Positions 33,343-41,977 of a stretch of 64,000 nt of DNA are shown here, piece by piece. Every line of letters starts with the position of its first letter. Position 1 is the stretch's first letter. The stretch spans positions 58,046-122,045 of the forward strand of contig NZ_JAJBTT010000024.1 in assembly GCF_020860705.1 (NCBI RefSeq), written 5' to 3'. This stretch comes from Akkermansia sp. Its GTDB lineage: Bacteria; Verrucomicrobiota; Verrucomicrobiia; Verrucomicrobiales; Akkermansiaceae. The notes below the pieces were generated by a model. It worked only from the letters and a program-made list of their open reading frames with translations, did not search any database and was not told the origin of the DNA. The translations under genes were made by a program, and so were the position numbers.

Positions 33343-33675
33343 ATGAAAGCATACTTCATCCTGCTGCTGGCTATTGTCCTGGAAACAATCGCCACCTCTT
33401 TCCTGAAACAGAGCGAGCAATTTACGAAGCTTCTGCCTTCCATCGTGACCATAGCAGGATATGCCGGTTCCTTCTATTGCCTCAGCATCGTATTGAAAAA
33501 CATTCCGGTAGGCATCGCCTACGCCATCTGGTCGGGAATGGGCATTGTACTCATATCCGCCATCGGGTGGGCGCTATTTAAACAGCATCTTGATTTGCCG
33601 GCTATTTTAGGCCTGGCGCTCATCATCACCGGGGTTCTGGTCATCAATGTCTTTTCCAGCTCCGTCTCCCATTGA
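33343..33675 (+). CDS. small multidrug resistance (SMR) efflux protein, EmrE-type
   Basis: A 110-residue, four-helix inner-membrane antiporter. It aligns end to end with EmrE: the essential membrane glutamate (E13, in AIVLETIATSFLKQSE), GIAYAIWSGMGIVLIS containing the conserved tryptophan, and DLPAILGLALIITGVLVIN in helix 4. Such proteins work as antiparallel dimers exchanging protons for quaternary ammonium compounds or other cations. The Tyr and Trp pattern fits the Qac rather than the guanidinium (Gdx) branch, although natural substrates could be polyamines, given the upstream polyamine gene. The start at 33343 gives the usual length. Confidence 0.92.
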   Translation: MKAYFILLLAIVLETIATSFLKQSEQFTKLLPSIVTIAGYAGSFYCLSIVLKNIPVGIAYAIWSGMGIVLISAIGWALFKQHLDLPAILGLALIITGVLVINVFSSSVSH

Positions 33676-34029
33676 CAGGAAAAAGAAGGAAACGCGTTTT
33701 TGCCGGAGGAAGAAGCTCCTTCTTTCAGGAGGCGTCCATGCGCCAGAAAAAAATCACGGCTTTCCGCCAAAAAATGACGGGATATCCCGTTCACCAGAAA
33801 GACGAATCTTCAACAGGACTCATGCCATCACTCCTAACGGCGGCGCTGACGGAATGCGCCCTGGCGATGAAAAATTATCTCGTTTTCAATGGATTCCACC
33901 GATCCCAACTCCTTGCCGACAGGAATAGCAACTGACCATTTCCGAAAAAAGAAAAGCCGCACGGCGTTTTTCTTCACCATGCATAATTTTCTGGTCCGGA
34001 AAGCAGACGGGGTGTAGAAACGGGAAGTC
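33676..34029. other. intergenic, no supported gene
   Basis: 354 bp. Open frames here lack coding features. A short hairpin within A-tract/T-tract flanks (AAAAAAGAAAAGCCG-CA-CGGCGTTTTTCTT, 33945-33974) may act as a terminator on either strand. Confidence 0.45.
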
Positions 34030-35013
34030 ATGAAATACCTTGTATTATTTTTCATCTTTCTGTTTCCATTGGTACAGGCGGATGAACCGGCCCCATGGAA
34101 AATCGCCATCATCGGCGACACGCATGACTCCCCCAAGCGCATCGAAGGAAGCGAAGGGGTCGCCGTCAATTTCATCAAAACCCTTTATGGAGAAATCCTG
34201 AAGCACCATGTGGACATGGTTGTGCAGGTGGGAGACCTGGCGGACATTGAAGGAAGCGCCCCCGTGAACGGATTAGCCAAGCGCAAGGAACTCAATAAAA
34301 TACTGGAAGAAAAAGGCATTCCCTTCTACGCCGTGCGCGGCAACCATGAATCCCTCCCCTTCCGCGCGAAACAATTCAGGGAACTCTTCCTGCCCACCCG
34401 GAAACAGGGAGCCAAAGGCCTGGCTACCAGAAAGCTGAACTACGGCATCCGCCATAAAAACGCCTCCCTGTACTTCATGGACATTGACCTGACCCCGGAC
34501 CAGCTGGTGGACTTCAGCGCATGGATCAAACGAAACAGGAGCAAGGCCAACACGGTTCCGCGCCATTGCCTGGTCTTCACCCACCGCACCCTGCAAACGC
34601 CCATGCAATTCCGGGAATGCCTGTGGGGCCGCTATAACGACAGCGCGGCGGAACAGCAGAACATCTTTTACCGCAACCTCCGGGACGCTGGCGTCCGGCT
34701 CGTCGTCACCGGGCACCTGCACGCCCATGATTTATACAGGATCACATCCCCGGACGGAAAAAACACGCTCACTTCCCTCATCTGCGCCCCAGCGGGAAAC
34801 AAGGTGCTCCCCCTCCCTTTCCTCTTGCCTGCCAAATCCAGGGTAAAAACGCTGCAATACCGCTCCGGCATCACGGCCTACTACATTCTCACCATCCACC
34901 CTGACTCTATAACCCTGGATACCTATTCCGCCCCCAACAACGGCATCACGGACCAAGGCCCGCAAGGCGGCGAATTTAAAAAACTGCACTCCTACGACAT
35001 TCCGATAAATTGA
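34030..35013 (+). CDS. secreted calcineurin-like metallophosphoesterase
   Basis: A 327-residue exported protein; residues 1-17 form the signal peptide (YLVLFFIFLFPLVQA). The five metal-site motifs of the family are present: GDTHD (about 29), VGDLAD (about 67), GNHES (about 105), a THR histidine (about 186), and GHLHAHD near 236. These bind two metals and hydrolyse phosphomonoesters or diesters. The His in GHLHAHD and the signal peptide suggest a purple-acid-phosphatase-like or nucleotide-scavenging role outside the inner membrane; the substrate is unknown. It is convergent with the AT-rich minus-strand gene that ends at 35153. Confidence 0.85.
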   Translation: MKYLVLFFIFLFPLVQADEPAPWKIAIIGDTHDSPKRIEGSEGVAVNFIKTLYGEILKHHVDMVVQVGDLADIEGSAPVNGLAKRKELNKILEEKGIPFYAVRGNHESLPFRAKQFRELFLPTRKQGAKGLATRKLNYGIRHKNASLYFMDIDLTPDQLVDFSAWIKRNRSKANTVPRHCLVFTHRTLQTPMQFRECLWGRYNDSAAEQQNIFYRNLRDAGVRLVVTGHLHAHDLYRITSPDGKNTLTSLICAPAGNKVLPLPFLLPAKSRVKTLQYRSGITAYYILTIHPDSITLDTYSAPNNGITDQGPQGGEFKKLHSYDIPIN

Positions 35014-35152
35014 AAAATTTCCTGACCATTTCTTCTTTCCATTTCGGAACAAATTAGCCCCCCCCACGCTTTCCGGGTTAGCATGAAAATACTCCTGCCC
35101 AGGCAAAGAATAGGAGCTTTCCTCCTTTCCGGATAGTTCCTGTTCCCGCGTA

Positions 35153-36079
35153 TTATTCCAGACGCCCGGAACCACGAGACTTCACCTTTTTATTGTGCTG
35201 ACGTCCACGGTCTCCCTTATATAAAAATTCCGTTCTGCCATCACGCCCTACAGTCCGGTCAATCAGGTCTCCGATTTCCTTATCAGCGTATCCGGCCTTT
35301 TTAAGATACTTGACCACTTCTCCGGCCTGACCCGGATAAAAACGAACCAGCATCTCCACAAACGCAGGCTCCAGCATCTTTTCCAAATCATACTTGCATG
35401 AACTATTCCTGTTTTCATTAGACAGCAGTTTATTGTTGTAATAGATCGACCGAGGCTCCGCCCCTCCAAATAGACTCAGTTTCCGCTCCTGTACCAGCCT
35501 CCAGGTCCTTTCGGCGCTCATTTTGTCGTATTCCTCCTTCATCTTGGCCTGTTTCCGGTTCAATTCCGGATCATACCCCTCCCGGAATGTTTTTAACACA
35601 GCCGCGCCATACTCTGACCATATCCCGGTCAAATCCTTTCTTTTCACACGGCATCGGGTGACAATTTCAGATATATCCAAGGCTAAACTGTTCATCCACC
35701 TCACAACTCTGGTCTTCAATTCATAATCCATGTTGTCATACAGACCATCTTTAGGGGTATTTTCATCGTAATCCCATGGGAACGTATCCGCCGAGGCTAC
35801 AACATAAAAAATCCAGGACAATACTCTCACGTCTTCTGCGTTCACGTCTCCAGCTCCCTTGGAACTAAAAGCACCAAGCTTCTTGCGCACCTCCCGGTAA
35901 CAATCCGGTAGTTCCTTTTCGTGCAGCAGGGAAAGAAACTCCTTCTTTTCCTGAGGAGACGTTTTGAACGCGGAGATGCTGTCGGGCAAAGGAAGCCGGA
36001 GCAGAGCAGGATTTCCTTCACCATACAAGATGCCGGCAGAACAAACGGTTAACAGCACTATTTTAACGAACGGATTCAT
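35153..36079 (-). CDS. secreted orphan protein, 308 aa
   Basis: A 308-residue protein with a likely signal peptide (FVKIVLLTVCSAGILYG). The mature part is helical and charged, with no recognised domain; it contains a WIFYVVASADTFPWDYDEN segment and ends in a very basic tail. Its start lies inside the 3' end of the upstream gene (17-nt overlap), so the pair is probably translationally coupled. Base composition is visibly more AT-rich than the flanking genes, suggesting horizontal acquisition. Function unknown. Confidence 0.65.
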   Translation of the reverse strand: MNPFVKIVLLTVCSAGILYGEGNPALLRLPLPDSISAFKTSPQEKKEFLSLLHEKELPDCYREVRKKLGAFSSKGAGDVNAEDVRVLSWIFYVVASADTFPWDYDENTPKDGLYDNMDYELKTRVVRWMNSLALDISEIVTRCRVKRKDLTGIWSEYGAAVLKTFREGYDPELNRKQAKMKEEYDKMSAERTWRLVQERKLSLFGGAEPRSIYYNNKLLSNENRNSSCKYDLEKMLEPAFVEMLVRFYPGQAGEVVKYLKKAGYADKEIGDLIDRTVGRDGRTEFLYKGDRGRQHNKKVKSRGSGRLE

Positions 36080-37049
36080 GATTGTAATAATATTTATTGC
36101 GATAGGTTACGGTATCCCGGTCCACACAGCACCCAAATTTGGTAATCGTCACGATATGATACCGCTGCGGTCCCCAAATTTCCTGCCTGTAAAATTCCGC
36201 AAAACAAAAATGGCATCGCACTTCCACGATCTCGTGGCCGTCAAGGCTCTCCGTGCCCTCTCCACCCTCTCCATCATGGATGCACCAGGAACACACCCAG
36301 TCCCACGCTTGCGGAAAATGGGAATGCTCCACGTCAACGGCAAAAATCCCTCCCGTGACATTATCCTCCAATTGATTCGTTGCAGATACTTTGATAGCTT
36401 CATCTGTACCATTCCTAGAATGACCTGGGTCAAAATCCGTACCGGAAGGCTCCGACCCTTTGTCCCTCTCAATAATTTTGACATTTTTGAAGCTGACATC
36501 GGTCGGGTACAGCGTCAGCTTCAGGACGGCGGAAGCTCCTATAACGGTGGTCACTCCTTCCGGAAGTCTCTCCGTCGCCATTCCTCCATTCTTATGTTCT
36601 GCCCTGATCTCTGAGGGGACCACCACGTTCAGTGTCGTCTTTACTTTTCTCCCCTCACTGGTAATAGCCTGAATGGTCGCGGAACCACCCTGTTGAAGCC
36701 GTTTCTTTGCGGTAACCGTAATAGACAACTCTCCCTTTGTTTTTTGAGGGATTTCAATGTATTCCTCCCCTTTTTCTTCCACTTTCCATTCAACTTCTTT
36801 TATATTCCCCAACGGTTTTCCCGTCAAAGTCAACGTCACCTTTTCCCCCACACCAATCGTCTTTCTTTCTTTGTCAGCCTTCCGATCAGTAGTGTTTCCC
36901 AAATATATATCAGCGGAATATTCCTTTGTTTCCGTTTCAATGCTCAACCCACCAGCGCCCTCCTCATCCGTTCCAGCACGGGAAAAGCTACACAGAAAAA
37001 CCGCGCAGCATATTAAAAGAAATCTTGTACTTTTAAAGAAGCCTTTCAT
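36063..37049 (-). CDS. secreted orphan protein with Ig-like region and Cys-rich end
   Basis: A 328-residue exported protein (signal about 1-25, FLLICCAVFLCSFSRA). Residues about 60-150 are compatible with one or two bacterial Ig-like domains (IGVGEKVTLTLTG, EVEWKV, GSATIQAITSEGRKVK). The C-terminal 80 residues are Cys- and aromatic-rich (WDWVCSWCIHDG, RCHFCFAEFYR, FGCCVDRDT), suggesting a disulfide- or metal-stabilised module. Together with the overlapping downstream gene it forms an AT-rich two-gene unit. No family recognised. A promoter-like TTGTCA-N17-TTAATT precedes it. Confidence 0.65.
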   Translation of the reverse strand: MKGFFKSTRFLLICCAVFLCSFSRAGTDEEGAGGLSIETETKEYSADIYLGNTTDRKADKERKTIGVGEKVTLTLTGKPLGNIKEVEWKVEEKGEEYIEIPQKTKGELSITVTAKKRLQQGGSATIQAITSEGRKVKTTLNVVVPSEIRAEHKNGGMATERLPEGVTTVIGASAVLKLTLYPTDVSFKNVKIIERDKGSEPSGTDFDPGHSRNGTDEAIKVSATNQLEDNVTGGIFAVDVEHSHFPQAWDWVCSWCIHDGEGGEGTESLDGHEIVEVRCHFCFAEFYRQEIWGPQRYHIVTITKFGCCVDRDTVTYRNKYYYNHESVR

Positions 37050-37065
37050 AAACTAATGGAGATAC

Positions 37066-37094
37066 AATTAACACCATTCTTCTTCAAGTGACAA
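37066..37094 (-). promoter_or_regulatory. candidate promoter of the AT-rich two-gene unit
   Basis: Minus strand: TTGTCA (37094-37089), 17 bp, TTAATT (37071-37066), 16 nt before the ATG at 37049. No Shine-Dalgarno sequence. Confidence 0.35.
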
Positions 37095-37127
37095 CAAAAA
37101 AATCTAACATTTCATTAATTTATCTGC

Positions 37128-38513
37128 TTATAAAATTCTGACACTGTTTACGCCATAATACATCGCCGCGCCCCGGTTGACGTAGTCATCCGGATTTTGC
37201 GACAGATCCACCCAGAAGATGAAGGAACACCAGGGAGAAGGTCGCTTGAAGGGAGGAACGGCGATTTCCTGAATACCTTCTTTTTTCCGTTCCAGAATCA
37301 GGCGGACGCGCTGTTCATGCTGCCGGAACATAAGCAGGTGGTCGTGAAGGGTGGAAAGAACGCATATTCCAGACAGTGTCAGAAAAACGGCCACCGTTAT
37401 CCGCGGACGGGGCACGGCAGCAGGAACGCCATACCATGCCTGGAGAAGAGCCAGCACGCCGATACCGAACAGCAGCGTGGAAGAGAACATGGCATGGTCC
37501 GCCGGAACAACGGCGGCGGCAAAGGAAAGGGCCATGGCATACGCCGTCAGGATATACGCTGCGGCTATCCCCATCCGGATTTTCCATGGCTGAAAGGCAC
37601 TCCGGTTTCTCCGGAAACATCTCCACAGAACCCAGGCAGCTACGAACCCCAGCAGCACGGGAAGAAACAGGTACTCATGCATCCGGAGCAGGAGCGCAGG
37701 CACCGCTTCCAACCTGTCCCACACGCCGGAGAGGGGTTCCGCGCAGCCGGGCGTGGCGGAGTGCATCCGCGCGGAGACGCCGGGAGCAAGCAGCATGCAG
37801 AGGGCGCCCGCCACATGCGCTGCAACGCCCGCATAAAACCACAGGGGAAGTTTTTTCTTCCGTACCAGGCGGACGAATACAAACACGGCTCCCAGCAGCA
37901 GCCAGGCTCCCGGAATGTTGTTTTCATTGGTCATTCCCGCTAGAAATCCCAGCGCCAGCACGGCGGCCCACCATCCCCAGCCGTTTTTTCCACCACCTGC
38001 TTTTTTCCCTTCTGCCCCGCTTTCCAGCAAGCCACGGTACAGGCACAGGAAACCGAGCCAGAGGGCGGCGCCCCAGGAGTAGTTGGTCGCGCCGGAGAGC
38101 CAGTAAATCGTGACGCCGGGCCGGGCCGTACAGGTGAAGAACAGGAGGAGGCCTATCCCGAACAGCCGCACATCCGGCCAGGAACGGGGATTGACCCTTC
38201 TCCCGGCAGCCAGATAGAACATCATCAGCGCGATGCCGACCTGCACGAAGGGGTTGACCAGAATGAAAAGCCATTTCCCTGCCGTCGCCACGGCAAAGGC
38301 CAGGTATTCCCCTATCCTGGGGTTCCAGTTCATATAGGAGGCCACACAGCGTTCCCACACCAGGCCAAAGGAAAAACGGTGTTCCATGCCCGTCAGGGCA
38401 TGATGGTACGTGTCAGAGGTGAACGGACTCCACCAACTGACCAAAGCCACATACAGGAGGGCGGCAACGACCAGCGCCCAAAACCACACCCTGGACGTAC
38501 GGGGAGACGGCAT
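37128..38513 (-). CDS. polytopic membrane protein, DUF6056-like
   Basis: A 461-residue protein with about ten hydrophobic helices. The N-terminal part (SDTYHHALTG, NWNPRIGEYLAF) and the loop TCTARPGVTIYWLSGATNYSWGAA fit the DUF6056 family, which resembles GT-C glycosyltransferases (an Asp in the first periplasmic loop and a long multi-helix core). A role in transferring sugars to envelope polymers is possible but not proven. Its start overlaps the ftsZ stop by 1 nt (TGATG), so it is translationally coupled to ftsZ, a link not seen in standard division clusters. Confidence 0.75.
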   Translation of the reverse strand: MPSPRTSRVWFWALVVAALLYVALVSWWSPFTSDTYHHALTGMEHRFSFGLVWERCVASYMNWNPRIGEYLAFAVATAGKWLFILVNPFVQVGIALMMFYLAAGRRVNPRSWPDVRLFGIGLLLFFTCTARPGVTIYWLSGATNYSWGAALWLGFLCLYRGLLESGAEGKKAGGGKNGWGWWAAVLALGFLAGMTNENNIPGAWLLLGAVFVFVRLVRKKKLPLWFYAGVAAHVAGALCMLLAPGVSARMHSATPGCAEPLSGVWDRLEAVPALLLRMHEYLFLPVLLGFVAAWVLWRCFRRNRSAFQPWKIRMGIAAAYILTAYAMALSFAAAVVPADHAMFSSTLLFGIGVLALLQAWYGVPAAVPRPRITVAVFLTLSGICVLSTLHDHLLMFRQHEQRVRLILERKKEGIQEIAVPPFKRPSPWCSFIFWVDLSQNPDDYVNRGAAMYYGVNSVRIL

Positions 38514-39964
38514 CAGCTCGGGTCCTGTTTCTTTTTCCGCAAAGCCGGAGGCAGATCCAGGTCTTCACCATCCAGAATGAGGGGCCTCACACGGGCAAAT
38601 AGGCCGTGGCCCGCGCGTTCTTCCTCTCCTTCCTCCGGAGGAGTTCCTTCTTCAAGTTCCTTGATGTCCGGAGCTGGAATCAATTCTTCTTCCGGCTCAT
38701 CATCCTCAACAAATTCTTCCGCAACAGGTTCCGGGCATGGTTCTTCCACATCAGGCACGGCAGGAACAGGCCTGACCGGCACCAGTTCCTCTTCCAGCTC
38801 ATGCTCATCCCTCCTGGCGGAAGGAACGGAAACGGAAGGCTCCGGTTCCGGAAACAGTTCCGGTCCGGAAACGGCTGCGGGAGCCACAGGCTGAATCATG
38901 GCCTTCCCCTCCCCGATGAAAGGTTCTTCCTCGGGAACGAGAACCGCCTGAGCTTCCGGCTCCCGGCGGAGAACGGGGGAAGAAGAAATCTCCGGCTCAT
39001 CCACAGGAACCACACCCAGCACGGTCAGGAACAGGCGGTCTTCCGCCTGTTCCGCCACGGAGGCGCCGATATGGAGACGCACTCCATTCCCCAGCATTTC
39101 AGCTACACCGCCCACTAGCGCTTCCAGCCGCTGCAGAGTCAGGGAACTTCCGCCACGCACCAGCACCAGCACGTCATCCACTTCCCCCAAACGTTTTTCC
39201 AGGAACAGAGGAGAATGACGCACCTGGTCCAGCATCTCCGCCGTGGAAGCGCCCGCAGACGCTTCACCCACGCCGAAGGAACAAATTCCCTTCCCTGTCC
39301 CGGCCACCCGGATCAGGTCGTCCAGCCCCACGCGGAGCAGGCTTCCCGAAGAGTTCAGCAGGGACGGTACAATGAGCACGGCGCGCGCGATCAGGGCATT
39401 GACGACGGAAAAGGCTTCCAGCACTCCCTTGTCAGAGTCAATCAGGCTTTCCATGGCGTCATTGTCAAATCTCAGCACCATGTCGGAATACAGGGCAAGC
39501 CGGGACAGCGCTTCATCCGCCAGGGCGGCGCGCCGCTCCCCTTCAAACCGGAAGGGGCGGATAACGACGCTGACGACGTAGGAGCCCTGCTCCTTGGCCA
39601 GCCGCGCCACCTCCGGAGCCACGCCGGACCCTGTCCCACCACCAAGACCGGCCGCAAGAACCGTCAATGCACTGCCTTCCAGCGCCCGGAGAATGGAGGA
39701 TTCACTTTCACAAGCCGCCTGCGCCCCCACGGAGGCGTCTCCGCCGGAGCCGAGTCCGCGGGTAAGCCGGGCGCCCAGGTGAACCTTGCACGGAACGGCA
39801 CAGGCATTCAGCAGGCGGGCGTCCAGGTTCATGGCGCACACGGAAGCCGCCTGCGGAGCCAGCAGCAGAACTTCCTCCATCACCTTGGTGCCTGCGGCGC
39901 CAATGCCGCACAGGGAGATTTTTCCGGGTAGTCCGGATGGGTCCTGGGGAGAAAAGTCCAGCAT
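38513..39964 (-). CDS. ftsZ: cell division protein FtsZ, divergent
   Basis: A 483-residue tubulin-like GTPase. The nucleotide-binding tubulin signature is GGGTGSG (residues 108-114; canonical GGGTGTG), with GIGAAGTKVM near the N-terminus, VCAMNLDAR for the T3-type loop, PFRFEGERR, and DNDAMESLID. In the T7 loop, where other FtsZ proteins have NxDFAD (N and D residues that complete the GTPase site of the next subunit), the sequence reads LLRVGLDDLIR (209-219), so the Asn and first Asp are missing. A 140-residue acidic Pro/Glu-rich linker follows. The C-terminus keeps a recognisable FtsA-binding peptide, LDLPPALRKKK. The start at 39964 is chosen as the first Met with homology. It lies directly downstream of ftsA. 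Confidence 0.88.
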   Translation of the reverse strand: MLDFSPQDPSGLPGKISLCGIGAAGTKVMEEVLLLAPQAASVCAMNLDARLLNACAVPCKVHLGARLTRGLGSGGDASVGAQAACESESSILRALEGSALTVLAAGLGGGTGSGVAPEVARLAKEQGSYVVSVVIRPFRFEGERRAALADEALSRLALYSDMVLRFDNDAMESLIDSDKGVLEAFSVVNALIARAVLIVPSLLNSSGSLLRVGLDDLIRVAGTGKGICSFGVGEASAGASTAEMLDQVRHSPLFLEKRLGEVDDVLVLVRGGSSLTLQRLEALVGGVAEMLGNGVRLHIGASVAEQAEDRLFLTVLGVVPVDEPEISSSPVLRREPEAQAVLVPEEEPFIGEGKAMIQPVAPAAVSGPELFPEPEPSVSVPSARRDEHELEEELVPVRPVPAVPDVEEPCPEPVAEEFVEDDEPEEELIPAPDIKELEEGTPPEEGEEERAGHGLFARVRPLILDGEDLDLPPALRKKKQDPS

Positions 39965-39989
39965 GGTATTTGATTTGGGTAGAGTTTGA

Positions 39990-41201
39990 TCAGGCACGCT
40001 TCCCGGCAAAAAGACCCAGCATGCGTCCCAGCCAGCTGCGCTGCGGCGGCAGCTCGGCATCCAGAATCTGGGCGTACCGTATCAGGCCGATGGCCGTGCA
40101 GTAGCGCGGATCGTCCAGGTAGGAAGGCGCCCCGTTCTTGACCAGCGTGGGGCGGCTGATCGCCACGCCGAACACGTGGGAGGCCAGTTCCCCCACGCCG
40201 CGCATCAGGCTGGCTCCGCCGCACAGGTAAACGCCATGGCAGCGGTTGCCCTTGAAAGTGTCCTTGGGCAGGGAGGATTTGACCAGGTTGAAAATTTCCA
40301 GCAGGCGGGAACGGATGATTTCATTCAGCACGTTGCGCTCAATGACCGCGTCCTTCATGTTCCCTTCCCCGCGCACACGCACCATTTCATTGGTCTTTCC
40401 GGAAAAACTGTTGGCGTCTCCCTCCGTCTTCTTGAGCAGTTCCGCCTGCGCCAGCGGAATGCCGGTCATCAGCGTGATGTCATTGGAAATATGGTCGCCG
40501 CCCAGGGGCACGCAGCCGGAGGCCACCAGCTGGCCGTCCAGGTAAAGCACATAATCCGTGGTGCCCGCTCCCATGTCAATGAGAAGGGCGCCCGCCTGCT
40601 TGACCTGCCTGTTGAGCACGAACTGGGCGGTGGCGATGGGAGCAAAAACTACGTCCGCAATGTCCAGAGGCACTTCCCGCACGCAGCGGAAGGAGTTGGT
40701 AATGCGGGATTTGATGCCGTGAATGATGTGGCAGTCAATGTCCAGCGTCCTTCCGGTCAGGCCGGCGGGATTGGTCAGGTTTTCCTGGCCGTCCACGGAA
40801 AAGAGGCCGGGCACACGATGCAGAACGAATTGTTCCGGCCCGAGGGCAATGTCACGGGCGATTTCCGTCACCTCGTCCATATGCTCCTGGGAAATGATGC
40901 TCTCATCCGGGGGCAGCCGGAAGGTTCCCCGGTTGTTCTGTCCCACGATGTGGGCGCCCGTCACGGACAGATAGACGGTCATGATGTCCACGTCCGCATG
41001 GTCCTGGGCCATGTTCCAGGCATCGTAAATGCACTGGATGACCTTGGAGGTGTCTTCAATCTCTCCGCGAACCACGCCCTCACTGGGAACCTCACCCACG
41101 CCGATGATCGTCACAGTCGCGTCCGGCTTCACTTCGCCCACGACCATGCAAGTCTTGCTCGTCCCTATCTCAAGTCCTACGTGAATTTTTGTCTTAGCCA
41201 T
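39990..41201 (-). CDS. ftsA: cell division protein FtsA
   Basis: A 403-residue actin-like ATPase that tethers FtsZ to the membrane. Actin-fold phosphate motifs are clear (VGLEIGTSKTCMVVGEV at the start, ALLIDMGAGTTDYVLY in the middle, YLCGGASLMRG late), together with the SHS2/1C region (VTGAHIVGQNNRGT). The C-terminal 16 residues (RSWLGRMLGLFAGKRA) form the amphipathic membrane-targeting helix. The ATG at 41201 is preferred over the in-frame TTG 9 nt upstream. Only 25 bp separate it from ftsZ. Two 16-bp direct repeats lie 77-113 bp upstream. Confidence 0.95.
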   Translation of the reverse strand: MAKTKIHVGLEIGTSKTCMVVGEVKPDATVTIIGVGEVPSEGVVRGEIEDTSKVIQCIYDAWNMAQDHADVDIMTVYLSVTGAHIVGQNNRGTFRLPPDESIISQEHMDEVTEIARDIALGPEQFVLHRVPGLFSVDGQENLTNPAGLTGRTLDIDCHIIHGIKSRITNSFRCVREVPLDIADVVFAPIATAQFVLNRQVKQAGALLIDMGAGTTDYVLYLDGQLVASGCVPLGGDHISNDITLMTGIPLAQAELLKKTEGDANSFSGKTNEMVRVRGEGNMKDAVIERNVLNEIIRSRLLEIFNLVKSSLPKDTFKGNRCHGVYLCGGASLMRGVGELASHVFGVAISRPTLVKNGAPSYLDDPRYCTAIGLIRYAQILDAELPPQRSWLGRMLGLFAGKRA

Positions 41202-41277
41202 GAAAATCAAGGAACTATCAACGTCCTCACACCTGTTAGCACATTAATTCCCGTTGATCAAGAAAGCCTGCGCGCGC

Positions 41278-41314
41278 ATACGCAAAAACTGCGTGCTTAT
41301 ACGCAAAAAACGCG
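41278..41314 (-). promoter_or_regulatory. two direct repeats upstream of ftsA, possible operator
   Basis: ATACGCAAAAACTGCG (41278-41293) and ATACGCAAAAAACGCG (41299-41314), 14 of 16 identical, start-to-start 21 bp, i.e. two helical turns. Each is itself an imperfect CGC-N-GCG inverted repeat. They lie between the nlpC stop and the ftsA start. Confidence 0.45.
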
Positions 41315-41323
41315 GTTTTCCGC
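41303..41323 (-). terminator. possible terminator of the NlpC/P60 gene
   Basis: Minus strand: GCGG-AAAA-CCGC followed by GTTTTTTGC, 14 bp past the stop. The stem is only 4-5 bp and it overlaps the second direct repeat, so the assignment is weak. Confidence 0.35.
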
Positions 41324-41337
41324 CGCGCCGGACCGGA

Positions 41338-41880
41338 TCAAAGGCCCGTGGGATGGCGCACCAGGAAATTCCGGGCATTGCGACCGTCCACCCTCCAGCG
41401 GGGTCCTTCGCCGCGCCGCCCGCTGCCGGTGGTGTCAAACCGGAGGCCGCAGATGACCATGAAAACATGCCCGTTCTTCGCATAGATGGAAATCCAGTCC
41501 CCGGCCCCCTTCTGCCCGTAGTTCAGGAAGAGCTTGGAATGGCGGGTGGAAGTGAGCAGGCCGGCTTCTTTCAGCACAAAGGAAGTGCTGCCGGAGCAGT
41601 CATAATGGGTATCGTAATGTTTCCTGTGGCCGCCTCCCAGACGGTAGGGCTTGTTGACCAGGGAATTGGCGGCCGCAATGGCGCGCTTTACCTGCGCGGG
41701 GGCATTCCTGGGGGGAATGGCCTTTCCGTTGTGAAGAACGGCCGTCTTGCCGGGAACGAAGTGGTAGGCCGGAAGCCGTGCCGGAGCTTCGACTTGTTGC
41801 TGGGTGGAGCAGGAGGAGAGAAGAAGGCCGGCCAACAGGGCACCGGCCACGGAGAGAGTTTTGTGGACCGCAAATGTCAT
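41338..41880 (-). CDS. NlpC/P60-type lipoprotein (peptidoglycan endopeptidase-like)
   Basis: A 180-residue lipoprotein. The signal ends in lipobox LLSSC (Cys24). The NlpC/P60 domain begins near residue 66 (VKRAIAAANSLVNKPYRLGGGH), with catalytic Cys95 in YDCSGSTSFVL and His138 in AKNGHVFMV. The third residue is less clear but could be in the following RFDTTGSG segment. Such enzymes cut peptide crosslinks (gamma-D-Glu-diaminopimelate) in peptidoglycan. The start at 41880 gives the signal peptide. It lies upstream of ftsA on the same strand, a context that suits cell-wall remodelling at division, though the proteins are not fused or overlapping. Confidence 0.85.
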   Translation of the reverse strand: MTFAVHKTLSVAGALLAGLLLSSCSTQQQVEAPARLPAYHFVPGKTAVLHNGKAIPPRNAPAQVKRAIAAANSLVNKPYRLGGGHRKHYDTHYDCSGSTSFVLKEAGLLTSTRHSKLFLNYGQKGAGDWISIYAKNGHVFMVICGLRFDTTGSGRRGEGPRWRVDGRNARNFLVRHPTGL

Positions 41881-41930
41881 AAGAACTATAAACTGCGGAA
41901 TTCGTTCTTCCTTGGCAAGAAAATAAATTT

Positions 41931-41960
41931 CCCCCGTCCACATTACATGGTAGACGGGGG
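41931..41960 (-). terminator. terminator of the phosphohexomutase gene
   Basis: Perfect 8-bp stem CCCCCGTC/GACGGGGG with a 14-nt loop; on the minus strand it is followed by AAATTTATTTTCTT. It lies 17 bp after the stop. Confidence 0.75.
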
Positions 41961-41977
41961 AAGAAAATCAACAATAT

